Shown here in pieces: positions 44,813 through 53,523 of a stretch of DNA of 64,000 bases. A program made the translations under genes and the position numbers. The stretch's first letter is position 1. Each line of letters opens with the position of its first letter. The DNA is taken from the NCBI GenBank assembly GCA_965223035.1, contig OZ244980.1, forward strand, positions 4,774,001 to 4,838,000, written 5' to 3'. The notes beneath the pieces were generated by a model. It was not told the origin of the DNA, searched no databases, and was given only the letters and a program-made list of their open reading frames with translations. The DNA is from CAMDPA01 sp965223035 (GTDB lineage Bacteria; Pseudomonadota; Alphaproteobacteria; Rhizobiales; Hyphomicrobiaceae).

Positions 44813-44867
44813 AATCATCGCGCCTTTAATCGGGATCGTTCCGATTCCGATTAAAGGCAGGTTGCTC
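44813..44867. repeat. Family A palindromic repeat, copy A9
   Basis: AATCATCGCGCC to GGCAGGTTGCTC between TA 44811-44812 and TA 44868-44869. The right TA and the terminal base form the stop codon of aroC. Confidence 0.85.
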
Positions 44868-45955
44868 TAGCCACCGCATTGTGCCCGATGGCGCAACATA
44901 TGATCGGCCAGCACCAACGCCATCATAGCCTCTCCGACCGGCACCGCACGAATGCCGACGCACGGATCATGGCGGCCTTTGGTCACGATCTCGGTCTCCT
45001 GGCCAAAGCGGTCGATGGTGCGCCGCGGCGTCAGGATCGACGAGGTGGGCTTGACGGCAAAGCGGACGACCACGTCCTGACCGGTCGATATGCCGCCCAA
45101 CACGCCGCCGGCCTGGTTGGACAGAAATACCGGAACCCCGCCCTGGCCGATGCGGATCTCATCCGCATTCTGTTCGCCGTCCAGCTGAACGGCGCCGAAG
45201 CCCGCACCGATCTCAACGCCTTTGACCGCGTTGATGCTCATCATCGCCGCTGCCAGATCTTGGTCAAGCTTGCCGTAGATCGGCGCACCCCATCCCGCTG
45301 GAACGCCGGATGCGGCCACCTCTATGATCGCGCCCGCCGAGGAGCCCGCCTTGCGCTTGGCGTCGAGGAATGCCGCCCAGGTTTCCACCATGGCAGGATC
45401 CGGACAGAACAACGGATTGGCGTCGATCGCCGACCAGTCCCACCGCTGGCGATCGATGGCGTGCGGGCCAATCTGGATCAAGGCGGCGCGAACACGGATG
45501 CCGGCCAACAGTTTGCGGGCGACCGCGCCGGCGGCGACGCGGACCGCTGTCTCGCGGGCCGATGACCGGCCGCCGCCTCGATAGTCGCGGATGCCGTATT
45601 TGGCCCAATAGGTCAGGTCGGCGTGCCCAGGCCGAAACTTGTCTTTGATCTCGCCGTAATCCTTCGATCGCTGATCGACATTATCGATCTGGAGCGCAAT
45701 CGGCGTGCCGGTGGTGACGCTTTGGCCCGCATCATCGGTGAACACACCGGACAGGATGCGGACCTCATCTGGTTCCCTGCGCTGCGTCGTGTAGCGCGAT
45801 TGTCCCGGCCGGCGCCGGTCCAGAAAAGTCTGAATGTCGGCCGCGATCAGGGGAACCCCGGGCGGGCAGCCATCCACCACACAACCGATCGCGGGCCCGT
45901 GGCTTTCCCCCCAGGTGGTGACCCGAAATAGCTGACCGAACGTGTTGTGCGACAT
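44867..45955 (-). CDS. aroC: Chorismate synthase
   Basis: A 362-residue enzyme of the shikimate pathway; converts 5-enolpyruvylshikimate-3-phosphate to chorismate with reduced FMN. MSHNTFGQLFRVTTWGESHG at the start, GRSSARETAVRVAAGA and the C-terminal RFAVKPTSSI and KGRHDPCVGIRAVPVGEAM are signature motifs. ATG 45955 is certain; the frame is open to 46174 but reads as low-complexity NPNPNPNP from a GGTTGG repeat. Its TAG stop is formed at the edge of copy A9. The only clear housekeeping gene in the window. Confidence 0.97.
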   Translation of the reverse strand: MSHNTFGQLFRVTTWGESHGPAIGCVVDGCPPGVPLIAADIQTFLDRRRPGQSRYTTQRREPDEVRILSGVFTDDAGQSVTTGTPIALQIDNVDQRSKDYGEIKDKFRPGHADLTYWAKYGIRDYRGGGRSSARETAVRVAAGAVARKLLAGIRVRAALIQIGPHAIDRQRWDWSAIDANPLFCPDPAMVETWAAFLDAKRKAGSSAGAIIEVAASGVPAGWGAPIYGKLDQDLAAAMMSINAVKGVEIGAGFGAVQLDGEQNADEIRIGQGGVPVFLSNQAGGVLGGISTGQDVVVRFAVKPTSSILTPRRTIDRFGQETEIVTKGRHDPCVGIRAVPVGEAMMALVLADHMLRHRAQCGG

Positions 45956-45977
45956 GGGCTTGGCGAGATCAGTCTGT

Positions 45978-46000
45978 GGGTTGGGGTTGGGGTTGGGGTT
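45978..46000. repeat. Telomere-like TTGGGG hexamer repeat, G-quadruplex candidate
   Basis: Four G-tracts (one GGG, three GGGG) separated by TT on the plus strand, 23 to 45 bases before the aroC start codon, on the template strand for aroC. Such spacing can form an intramolecular G-quadruplex. Confidence 0.65.
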
Positions 46001-46119
46001 GCGACCGGACGGCCGTGCGCCGCCGCATGTATCGCAGATGTCGCATCCGGCATGGCCACTGTCCAGCGAGATCGCTTTGCGCACCGGGTGGCACCCGTTT
46101 CCCGCCTGGCGTGGTGATA

Positions 46120-46237
46120 ACGTATCAGAGTTGGCTGGAACGCTCCCGCGCGCCACCCAACCACCCCAAGGCACACTTGGGTGGGTGGCCGGGTGGCGCG
46201 CGGGCCGGCGCGGCCGATCCGCTTCAGGCGGACATGC
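46120..46237 (+). repeat. Family B dispersed repeat, copy B9
   Basis: CGTATCAGAGTTGGCTGGAACGC, a strong central hairpin CCACCCAACCACCCC...GGGTGGGTGGCCGG, and TTCAGGCGGACATGC, bounded by TA 46118-46119 and TA 46238-46239. Confidence 0.75.
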
Positions 46238-46814
46238 TATAAGTTGTATTTAAAGAATCTGCGTTGACGTGGCAAAAGCGCGCTTGGCCGGGAATGAACA
46301 AACATTGTTTAAATTAAACCGAGAACCGTAGCGAAGCTGCCACCCTTTTGGCTCAAAACGCCCACCGAGGCCGACGAAACGCCCGATTGGCATGGCCGGC
46401 ACCCAATTCGAGATAGCAAGCCGCCGGCTAACCGCGTATCACTGCTATGCTGGTGTTGATTCTGACATCAGCCAGCGCAACTGTGCCTCAGATGAAGAGC
46501 ACAAGCGCGTTTTCAACAGCTTCGTGACGCGCCCAGCGTCGCGCGTTGTCGATCACGGGCGGCACAACGCGCCTACGGCCGATGACCGTCGGGCGCCTTA
46601 GCCAACCGGCCCGGATCCGAGATCTGGGTTGTCGCGTCTGTGTGCGTCTAAAAAACTGACGAACGGGATCGGGTCCGATGCGTCGGGCGGCGTGTCTTTG
46701 GTCTGCGGACCCTGACCGCCAGCGCCACGCCATCGCGTTCTCGATCAAGCGTGCCGATTTGGACACGGATTGAGCACCCTTGTCTAGTCACGGTACGTCA
46801 CCACTAGAACTGAG
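46238..46814. other. Intergenic stretch without a supportable protein gene
   Basis: AT-richer start (46240-46320) followed by sequence with only short arginine-rich frames. Because a rho-independent terminator pointing to the right lies at its end, a short plus-strand transcript may arise here. No tRNA or known RNA fold was recognised. Confidence 0.35.
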
Positions 46815-46850
46815 AGGAGCTGAAACGCCGCCTGTTTCAGCTCCTTTTTA
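46815..46850 (+). terminator. Rho-independent terminator
   Basis: AGGAGCTGAAAC (46815-46826), loop GCCGCCT, GTTTCAGCTCCT (46834-46845), then TTTTTA. A 12-bp perfect stem followed by a T-tract on the plus strand. No annotated plus-strand gene ends just upstream; the minus-strand pyroglutamyl peptidase gene ends 43 bases to the right. Confidence 0.85.
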
Positions 46851-46892
46851 TGGGCCCTGACGCAGCCACCAGCGCAGCCCAGCTGTCCGTCG

Positions 46893-47558
46893 TCAGCCCG
46901 ATCGCCCCGGAAGCGTTGCACACAGCCGCAGGATCGATAGCCCGCCCTTGACGGCACCATGCCAGTCCAGCCGACTGACACCAGCTGAGCGCGCGGAAGC
47001 ACGCGCACCATCAACCAACCGATCCGGAATGTGGACGAAGCCGCGACGGGAATGGGTGGCAGCCCCAGCGCCGGTCGCGGCGGCATGGGCGAGCGAGTGA
47101 TACAGCACCGCGTTGCATAGATAACCACCGGCATCGCGCGAAGGCAGCGCTGGCAGCTGCAGCCGCCGCAAGCGCTGCAATACAAGCCCCGCCGGCCAGG
47201 TCGGCGGCAGCGCTTCCGGCCCATGGGCCCGGATCAGGTCTGAGCTCGGCAGCTCGCCCACCGCATCCGCCTTCGCCACCACCTGATTGCGGGCCAAGGT
47301 CTCGATGACAAATCCGGAGGCCTTCGAGGAGACGCCGAAATGTATGGCAACACGGGGTTGCAGGTCGTCCAGCAGGCCGTTCAACAGGGTTGGACCGGCT
47401 TGCCATTCGGTCGGCAGCGTCGCCGACACGACCGAGAATCCCGGCAACAGCGGCTTTGCCCGGTCGGCGATCGCTGCGGCCAGGGCGGCCGATGCGTTTT
47501 CCGGCTGACCTGGGAACGGCCCGAACCCAGTCACCAACAAGACCGGACGATGTCGCAT
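46893..47558 (-). CDS. pcp: Pyroglutamyl-peptidase I (C15 peptidase)
   Basis: A 221-residue cysteine peptidase that removes N-terminal pyroglutamate. It begins with VLLVTGFGPFPGQPENASA, has the catalytic cysteine in SRDAGGYLCNAVLYHSL and the histidine in GFVHIP. The glutamate of the triad should lie near VIETLARN. GGAG lies 5 bases before ATG 47558. It appears to be a single gene; the C-terminal third is less conserved. Confidence 0.85.
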   Translation of the reverse strand: MRHRPVLLVTGFGPFPGQPENASAALAAAIADRAKPLLPGFSVVSATLPTEWQAGPTLLNGLLDDLQPRVAIHFGVSSKASGFVIETLARNQVVAKADAVGELPSSDLIRAHGPEALPPTWPAGLVLQRLRRLQLPALPSRDAGGYLCNAVLYHSLAHAAATGAGAATHSRRGFVHIPDRLVDGARASARSAGVSRLDWHGAVKGGLSILRLCATLPGRSG

Positions 47559-47578
47559 GCTACTCCTTCGCGTCCTTT

Positions 47579-47633
47579 GGCGTTTCAGACTTGGCTTGGA
47601 ACCCGCCCGCTCCTCCTCAGGCGGACATGATCG
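47579..47633 (+). repeat. Family B fragment, copy B11
   Basis: GGCGTTTCAGACTTGGCTTGGAACCCGCCCGCTC joined to CTCAGGCGGACATGATCGAG: both ends kept, centre deleted, boundary TA eroded. It lies between pcp and the EamA gene. Confidence 0.65.
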
Positions 47634-47673
47634 AGTGCTCCCCAACCGAACTCTGCCCACATTCGCAAAAGGC

Positions 47674-48576
47674 TCACGATGACCAACTGCGCAGCCTGGG
47701 CAGCGTGATGGTGCCCGCCGCGATCGCCAGCACCACCATCAAGCCGCCCGCGAGCTGCGCCCAACTGATGGTCTCGCCGATAAAGGCGGCTGAGCCCAGC
47801 AACGCGGCAACCGGCAGGGCCGCTGTCGCCATCCCGGCTGCCCACGGCTCGACGTGAGGGGCGCCCCGGTACCATAGGGCGGTGCACACCACGCTGGATG
47901 TCAAAGCATACCAAATCATCAGCATGATGATGCCCGAACCAAGTTGACCAAGGACGAAGCGGCCGGGAACCAGCACGGCCAGCCCCAGGCACACCATCAG
48001 GCTGACCAGCGACACGGCCAGCGACAGGCGGAAGGGTCGTAGCACGCGGCTGATGCTGCGCGACACCAGCACGAACGTGGCCTCGCACAGCACCGCACCC
48101 CCGACCAGCAGGTTACCAACAACGGCGCCTGCGGCCGGCGCAAACCCTTGGTGCGGCCAGTGGATGATCGCGACGCCGATCACCGCCAACGCGACCATCA
48201 CTGCTTGCCCGAGCCGCAGCCGGGCGCCCAGCGACCATGCGATCACGGCGACCACGGCCGGCAGCGAAGCGGCGATGACGCCGGCATCGGCCGCGGAAGT
48301 CCGGCGCAGGCCTTCCAGCATGAAGATGGTATAGAGCACCGAACCGATGACGGCCAGCGCGAGCACCGCCAACCACTGCTTGATGCCCAGGTCAAGCAAC
48401 CGAACACCGGGCTCCATATGCACCAAACTGGTTAGGACTAGGCTGGCCAGCCCGAAACGAACGAGTAGGAAGGCTTCCACTGAGATGACCGCCACGATGG
48501 CTTTGCCGAACGGCACGTTGAGGCCGGTGAGGGCCATGGCGGCAACCAGCATCAGCATGGCAAGCCAGCGCGGCAT
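47674..48576 (-). CDS. EamA/DMT-family exporter
   Basis: A 300-residue inner-membrane transporter with ten predicted helices arranged as two EamA repeats. ALTGLNVPFGKAIV and FLLVRFGLASLVL mark the first repeat, GAPHVEPWAAGMATAALPVAALLGSAAFIGE the second. The family exports metabolites such as amino acids or nucleosides. Substrate cannot be told. Divergent from the hydrolase at 48779. Confidence 0.85.
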   Translation of the reverse strand: MPRWLAMLMLVAAMALTGLNVPFGKAIVAVISVEAFLLVRFGLASLVLTSLVHMEPGVRLLDLGIKQWLAVLALAVIGSVLYTIFMLEGLRRTSAADAGVIAASLPAVVAVIAWSLGARLRLGQAVMVALAVIGVAIIHWPHQGFAPAAGAVVGNLLVGGAVLCEATFVLVSRSISRVLRPFRLSLAVSLVSLMVCLGLAVLVPGRFVLGQLGSGIIMLMIWYALTSSVVCTALWYRGAPHVEPWAAGMATAALPVAALLGSAAFIGETISWAQLAGGLMVVLAIAAGTITLPRLRSWSS

Positions 48577-48778
48577 GGCGGTGTGGCTCCTTTCTGCTGG
48601 TCGGCCGCCAGCCAGCGGCCTTTGCGCGCCGGTGCGGTAAGGCTACGTTCGTGCGCCGGCCGTGCTGAGCTGCGCGCGGTGAGCGACGGGCAAACCTCCG
48701 CAGCACCTTGCCCCAAGCCCCCACGGCATGCCACCTAAGCTCAAAGATCATTCGTCACTCAGAACGAGGGCGCAGTTG

Positions 48779-49738
48779 ATGAACGAACAGGTCGATCCGA
48801 ACATGTCGTCCTTCATGTTCACGGTGCGGGATGGTTTGCGCCTGCATATGCGTCGCTATGGTCCACCCAGCTCACAACGACCGCCGGTGCTGTGTCTAGC
48901 CGGGCTGACCCGTAACAGCCGCGATTTTCACGAACTGGCAACCGCCTTGGCCTCCGGGGCCGACGCCCGCATCGTTTACGCCCTGGATAGCCGCGGCCGC
49001 GGCCTGTCCGAATGTGATTCCAATTGGCGAAACTACACGATCGCCAGCGAGATGCATGATGTGGTGGATTTGGCTGCCATGCTCGGGCTGCACGGTGCCA
49101 GCATTATCGGGACCTCGCGCGGAGGGTTGCTGGCGATGGCGCTCGCGACCGTGCAGCCCGGCCTGCTCGGCGCCGTCGTGCTCAACGACATCGGACCGGT
49201 CATCGAGTTCGAAGGATTGGCCCGAATCGCCGGCTATATCGGACGCATGTCGCATCCCAAGTCCTGGCTAGAGGCGACCGAGACGGTGGCGGACACCAGC
49301 CGCGGTATGTTCCCCGATCTCACCGCTGACGACTGGGAGGAGGTGGCGCATGCCTGGTACAATGAAGAAAATGGTCAGCCCGTCGTCGGGTTCGACCCCA
49401 ACATCATGCGGACGTTCGCGATCAAGGATGGGCCGGTGCCACCTCTGTGGCCACAATTCACTGCGCTGGCGCGCGTGCCGGTCCTCGTGATCCGCGGTGC
49501 GCTGTCGGATATTCTGAGCGCGGCGACCTATGAAGACATGCTGCGGCGCCACCCGCGCTGCACTGGATTTGAGGTGCCGCGCCAGGGCCATGCGCCGTTC
49601 TTGCGCGATCAGCGTTCGATCCAGGCGATCGCCGCGTTTTTGCGCGCCTGTGAAGCCGGTCAGCCGGTTGCGGGACAGGATTTCACCGCCGATGATGGAC
49701 CGATGACAGGGTGTCGCGCCGGCGGCGCGGTCGGCTAG
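48779..49738 (+). CDS. Alpha/beta hydrolase
   Basis: A 319-residue serine hydrolase. PPVLCLAGLTRNSRDF is the oxyanion region, the nucleophile serine lies in IGTSRGG, VLVIRGALSDI holds the acid and GHAPFL the histidine. Relatives include esterases and C-C bond hydrolases. ATG 48779 has GAGGG 9 bases upstream; ATG 48728 is also in frame. A hydrophilic tail of about 25 residues ends the protein. Confidence 0.82.
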   Translation: MNEQVDPNMSSFMFTVRDGLRLHMRRYGPPSSQRPPVLCLAGLTRNSRDFHELATALASGADARIVYALDSRGRGLSECDSNWRNYTIASEMHDVVDLAAMLGLHGASIIGTSRGGLLAMALATVQPGLLGAVVLNDIGPVIEFEGLARIAGYIGRMSHPKSWLEATETVADTSRGMFPDLTADDWEEVAHAWYNEENGQPVVGFDPNIMRTFAIKDGPVPPLWPQFTALARVPVLVIRGALSDILSAATYEDMLRRHPRCTGFEVPRQGHAPFLRDQRSIQAIAAFLRACEAGQPVAGQDFTADDGPMTGCRAGGAVG

Positions 49739-50201
49739 GTGTCGGCAGATTGCAGCGGCGGCGAGCGGGAGGGTCCCAGCTAACTTCAAAGCGCTATAAT
49801 TCGTCTGGGCCGCAACGTAGGCAGGCCGAGGCCATCGCCGATCTTGGTTGAGAACCACGGTGTTTGAGGAGCATCGATCGCCGGGGGCGGATGTGCAGCC
49901 GTCGCCGCGCCGCCACCGGGCATTCACCCTTTATCACCGACCAGATCGAAAACGGGGATCACATCCATTTTGGCCGGCGGTACAAATCCCAATTCTGCTG
50001 GTGCCGAGCCCAAATCTTCGGTTAGACTTGTCAACGAGCGCGTCGCACAGACCGTCTTGTTGGCACGGTTTCGATGACCGAACAGGCCCTGCGGAGCTGA
50101 CAAGCTCCGTCGGGCGGTTAGGGTGTAGATGCCCGAAGCCGACGCCCTAGGCATCGCCGTTGGCTGTGAACGGCCTGGCGGTCCGAATTGGAGGAAAACA
50201 C
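49739..50201. other. 463-bp spacer with a family B fragment (B12)
   Basis: 49761-49794 is the left end of family B on the minus strand (TA-GCGCTTTGAAGTTAGCTGGG...), bounded by TA 49795-49796. The rest holds no supportable gene and should carry the promoter of the catabolic cluster that starts at 50202. Confidence 0.5.
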
Positions 50202-51479
50202 ATGCCGCTGGAGACCACGCCCGCACCCGGCCCGCAGCTTCGCGAGCTTGATGAGATCACGGTAGAAACCAACTCGGCTGCTTATCTGGCCCACGCCACG
50301 CAGCAGGCGTTGGCGAGTTACGACGACTATCCGTTGTTGGTCGACGTCGATGCCCACCTGCAGGAAGGGCGGTTTTGGCACGAGATCATCGCTCTGGTCG
50401 AAAACGACGTGTTGCGCCAAACCGGCGAAGAAATGATCAGCCTCGGCAACAGGTCGGCGCTGAGCAATCATACGCCAGGCATGATCATGCAGGCGATGGC
50501 CGGTCGGGTTCCGCATCAGGCCGGTCCCCGCGAAAAGGTGGAAGACCCGGAGACCGCCGGTCATCCATTCGTGCAAATCGTGCGGCGTTCGATCGACGCG
50601 ATGGGGATCGACTATCAAGTGATCTTTCCGACCATGATGCTGTCGTTGGGGATGAACGCGGCCGAAGACCATGAGATCCACTTGGCGCGCGCCTACTCCA
50701 GGTGGCTGGCTGAGGTCGTGCTGCCCGAGGATGAACGGATCATCGGGCTCGCCTACTTGCCGTTCCACACGCCTGAGGAATCGGAGAAAATCGTCGAGCG
50801 CTACGCCGATCATCCGCGCATGGTCGGATTTTCGGTTTGTGCGGTACGGCACAGCCCGGTCCATCACAATAAGTACATGCGGCTCTACCGGATGATCGAG
50901 GAGACTGGCAAACCGCTGATCTTTCACGCCGGTCCCTACTGGCAGGATGAATCCTTCAAGCAGCTGAACCGGTTCATCTCGATGCACGCGTTGTCTTTCG
51001 TGCACTATAATTTGATCCACATGACCAACTGGATCATCAACGGGCTGCCGGAGCGGTTCCCGAAACTCAATACCGTCTGGGTGGAAAGCGGCTTGGCATG
51101 GATCCCGTTCTTGATGCAGCGCTTGGATCACGAGGCGATGCTACGCCAGAACGAGGCGCCGGCGTTGAAGCGGCGGCCGAGCGAATATATGCGCGAAATG
51201 TACTACACCAGCCAGCCGTTGGAGGCGACGCATCCCGATCTCTTGGAAGCGACGATGAAGGCGATGAAGGCGGAGACGCAACTGCTCTACGCTTCAGACT
51301 GGCCGCATTGGGACTTCGATCCGCCCAGCGCAATCTCGCGGCTACCGTTCCTTTCGGAAAAGGCCAAGCACAACATTCTGGGCCTTAATGCAGCGCGTTT
51401 GTTCGGGCTGCCGACCAAACGCCTGCGTCCGCGGGCCAAGGACGTGTTGGAGCGTCAGGCCAGGGAGTTGGCGACTTGA
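50202..51479 (+). CDS. Amidohydrolase family 2 (ACMSD/LigW-like) enzyme
   Basis: A 425-residue TIM-barrel metal enzyme. VDVDAHLQ carries the first metal-binding residues, FHAGPYW supplies a histidine and YASDWPHWDFD the final aspartate. Relatives include aminocarboxymuconate-semialdehyde decarboxylase, 5-carboxyvanillate decarboxylase and other non-oxidative decarboxylases or hydrolases of aromatic acids. GGAGG lies 8 bases before ATG 50202. First of three closely packed genes ending with a Rieske ferredoxin, and likely part of the aromatic cluster downstream. Confidence 0.82.
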   Translation: MPLETTPAPGPQLRELDEITVETNSAAYLAHATQQALASYDDYPLLVDVDAHLQEGRFWHEIIALVENDVLRQTGEEMISLGNRSALSNHTPGMIMQAMAGRVPHQAGPREKVEDPETAGHPFVQIVRRSIDAMGIDYQVIFPTMMLSLGMNAAEDHEIHLARAYSRWLAEVVLPEDERIIGLAYLPFHTPEESEKIVERYADHPRMVGFSVCAVRHSPVHHNKYMRLYRMIEETGKPLIFHAGPYWQDESFKQLNRFISMHALSFVHYNLIHMTNWIINGLPERFPKLNTVWVESGLAWIPFLMQRLDHEAMLRQNEAPALKRRPSEYMREMYYTSQPLEATHPDLLEATMKAMKAETQLLYASDWPHWDFDPPSAISRLPFLSEKAKHNILGLNAARLFGLPTKRLRPRAKDVLERQARELAT

Positions 51480-51787
51480 CCTGCGATCAGGGTGACGCCC
51501 GACGCGCCGCCAATAAAGCGATCCTACAGGTTTTGGCGCTGGCGGAACAAGCGCGTGCGGAACCCGGCGCACAGAGTTTGATCAGCGATGCCGAGCTCGG
51601 CGCGATGCTGTCGTCGCTGGTCAGCCTCTACGCGGCTCGGGCCGAGACGCTGGAGCGATTTCCGCCGCCGATCGACCCCGCCAAGGTGACACCGACGGAG
51701 ACGCTGATAACGATTTCGGAAATGATCCGCACCATCGACGTCAACATGTTCGATTTGTCAATGTGGCACGAGCGGCAAAGCCGGTGA
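51476..51787 (+). CDS. Small uncharacterised helical protein
   Basis: A 103-residue, mostly helical protein (AANKAILQVLALAEQARA, LISDAELGAMLSSLVSLYAARAETLERF). It starts with TTG overlapping the amidohydrolase stop codon (TTGA), with GGAG about 8 bases upstream, so it appears translationally coupled. Similar small proteins beside Rieske and amidohydrolase genes have no assigned function. It may be an accessory or stabilising subunit. Confidence 0.6.
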   Translation: MTCDQGDARRAANKAILQVLALAEQARAEPGAQSLISDAELGAMLSSLVSLYAARAETLERFPPPIDPAKVTPTETLITISEMIRTIDVNMFDLSMWHERQSR

Positions 51788-51815
51788 TCGCGGCAACGAA
51801 GCGAAAGGACTTAGA

Positions 51816-52205
51816 ATGACGGAAATGTACATCGGCAAGGTCTCCGATTTCCCTGACCCCGGCCGCAAAGTTTATGACGTCGAAGGTGTCGAGTTTGGCG
51901 TGTTTCGCTTGGGTGATGAGTTTCACGCATATTTGAACATCTGCCCACATATCGACGGGCCGGTGTGCCAAGGCAAGATCTTGCCGCGTGTCGTCGAGGA
52001 CGTAAAAGACGACAAAACCAGTGACGGTCGGGTGTTCAGCAAGTCGATCATTAACATCACGTGCCCCTGGCATGGCATGGAGTTCGACATCCGGACCGGG
52101 CAGCATCCCTACGACAAACGCTACCGGCTGAAAAAGCTCAACGTTCGGGTGGCGCAAGATCAGCTTTACGTAGAATTTCCTGCGCCGCGAGCCGCGGCTA
52201 GCTGA
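51816..52205 (+). CDS. Rieske 2Fe-2S protein with an extended cluster loop
   Basis: A 129-residue soluble protein. The first ligand pair is CPHIDGP and the second CPWHGMEFD, but 37 residues separate them instead of the usual 15-17; the extra loop contains VVEDVKDDKTSDGRVFSK. The rest matches Rieske ferredoxins. It follows the small helical protein by 28 bases. It could be an electron donor or a regulatory Rieske subunit of an oxygenase not in the window. Confidence 0.8.
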   Translation: MTEMYIGKVSDFPDPGRKVYDVEGVEFGVFRLGDEFHAYLNICPHIDGPVCQGKILPRVVEDVKDDKTSDGRVFSKSIINITCPWHGMEFDIRTGQHPYDKRYRLKKLNVRVAQDQLYVEFPAPRAAAS

Positions 52206-52746
52206 GCCCGTGGGCGTGGTCTGGCGCGGCAAACGGCCGGTCCTCAACCAGCCTGAGCCTACCCGAGCCAGCCCCTTCAGATCACATCGTCCGCAACCTC
52301 CGTGTGCTTGCAACCGCCGCGATAGCAGACTGCCGCCGGTTGGCGCCGCGGCAATGTGTTGCCACCACGAGGTTGATTATTGCAAAATTACAGCCTTGAA
52401 TTGTATAAGATGCGCACATAATTGTTGCCAAGCTGAGTCGTTCCCTCCGCCTCGTTCATACCTGCCGCACAGCGGGACCGCTTTTTGTGGCTCCAACCCT
52501 CGGCGTCATGAACAAGGTGAGATCGGCGCATAAGGCAGCGCATTAGCGTCCGTCACAGAATTAAAGCCAAAACTCAATCAGAGGTTTATCGCTGGCGCGA
52601 CAACCTCAATCGGTACGATGAAACCGATGGCCCGGTCCCCCCGGCCAGCGCACAAGTGCTTTAAGGTTGATTATTTTAAGCTTGAACTAATTCACTGCTG
52701 CCCGCATCCTTGGTTCAGCAGGCAACGTCGCGACGAGTGTGAAGCC
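52206..52746. promoter_or_regulatory. 541-bp spacer with AT-rich patches and a direct repeat
   Basis: No gene. Two AT-rich patches each contain GGTTGATTATT (52371-52381 and 52665-52675), each followed within 20 bases by a CTTGAA block. They lie upstream of the SDR-MarR operon and are candidate operators for the MarR protein encoded at 53520. Confidence 0.45.
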
Positions 52747-53523
52747 ATGGCCGCATTGAAACACCATCATGCTCTGATCACTGGAGCCGGTTCCGGCATC
52801 GGCGCAACTATAGCACGCACGCTGAGCGTAGCAGGCGCTAAACTTACGCTAGCGGGCCGTAACCAGGCCGCGCTGGATCGCACCGCCACCGACCTGGCGC
52901 ATGCGGCAACGGTGGTGGCCGATATCACTCGCCCCGCCGATTGCAATGCCATGGTTTCGGCCGCGCGCGCCGCACATGGGCCGATCGACGTGGTTATCGC
53001 CAACGCCGGAGGCGCCGAAAGCGCACCGTTCGAGCGTCTCGACATGGCGCATTGGCAGCGCATGATCGATGTCAACCTGACCGGCGCGTTCGCAACTGCG
53101 CAGGCCGCCATCGCGGATCTGTGCCGCCCGCGGGCCGAGCCGGACACCGTGCGTCGACTGATCTTTGTCGCCTCGACCGCTGGGCTCAAGGGCTATGCCT
53201 ATGTCAGCGCCTATTGTGCCGCCAAACATGGCGTCGTCGGCTTGGCCAAAGCGCTGGCCATGGAATTCGCCGCGCGTGGCGTGACGGTGAATGCGGTGTG
53301 CCCGGGATTTACGGAAACGCCGCTGCTCGAAACGGCGGTGGCCAACATCGTCAAGGCGACCGGGCGCAGCGAACAGGCGGCGCGCCAGGATTTGACCAAG
53401 GCCAATCCTCAAGGTCGGTTCGTCACGCCGCAGGAGGTGGCCGCCACCGTCGCCTGGTTGTGCACGCCCGGCGCGAGCGCCATCAATGGGCAAGCGATAT
53501 CGGTGTCAGGAGGCGAGATATGA
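52747..53523 (+). CDS. SDR-family 3-hydroxyacyl-CoA dehydrogenase-like oxidoreductase
   Basis: A 258-residue short-chain dehydrogenase. TGAGSGIGA binds NAD(P), VVIANAGG follows, the catalytic set is S in FVASTAGLKGY and YCAAK (tyrosine and lysine), and the C-terminus ends INGQAISVSGGEI. In clusters with an aryl-CoA ligase, enoyl-CoA hydratase and acyl-CoA dehydrogenase this enzyme is expected to oxidise a 3-hydroxyacyl-CoA intermediate. The stop overlaps the MarR start (ATGA). Confidence 0.85.
   Translation: MAALKHHHALITGAGSGIGATIARTLSVAGAKLTLAGRNQAALDRTATDLAHAATVVADITRPADCNAMVSAARAAHGPIDVVIANAGGAESAPFERLDMAHWQRMIDVNLTGAFATAQAAIADLCRPRAEPDTVRRLIFVASTAGLKGYAYVSAYCAAKHGVVGLAKALAMEFAARGVTVNAVCPGFTETPLLETAVANIVKATGRSEQAARQDLTKANPQGRFVTPQEVAATVAWLCTPGASAINGQAISVSGGEI

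Noticed and set aside
45956..46174. N-terminal extension of chorismate synthase
   Set aside because: It contains the NPNPNPNP product of the TTGGGG repeat; the family starts at MSHNTFG.
46488..46766. Minus-strand 92-residue frame
   Set aside because: Arginine-rich, no recognisable motif, no ribosome site.
50118..51131. 337-residue minus-strand frame
   Set aside because: Shadow of the amidohydrolase gene; no family motif.
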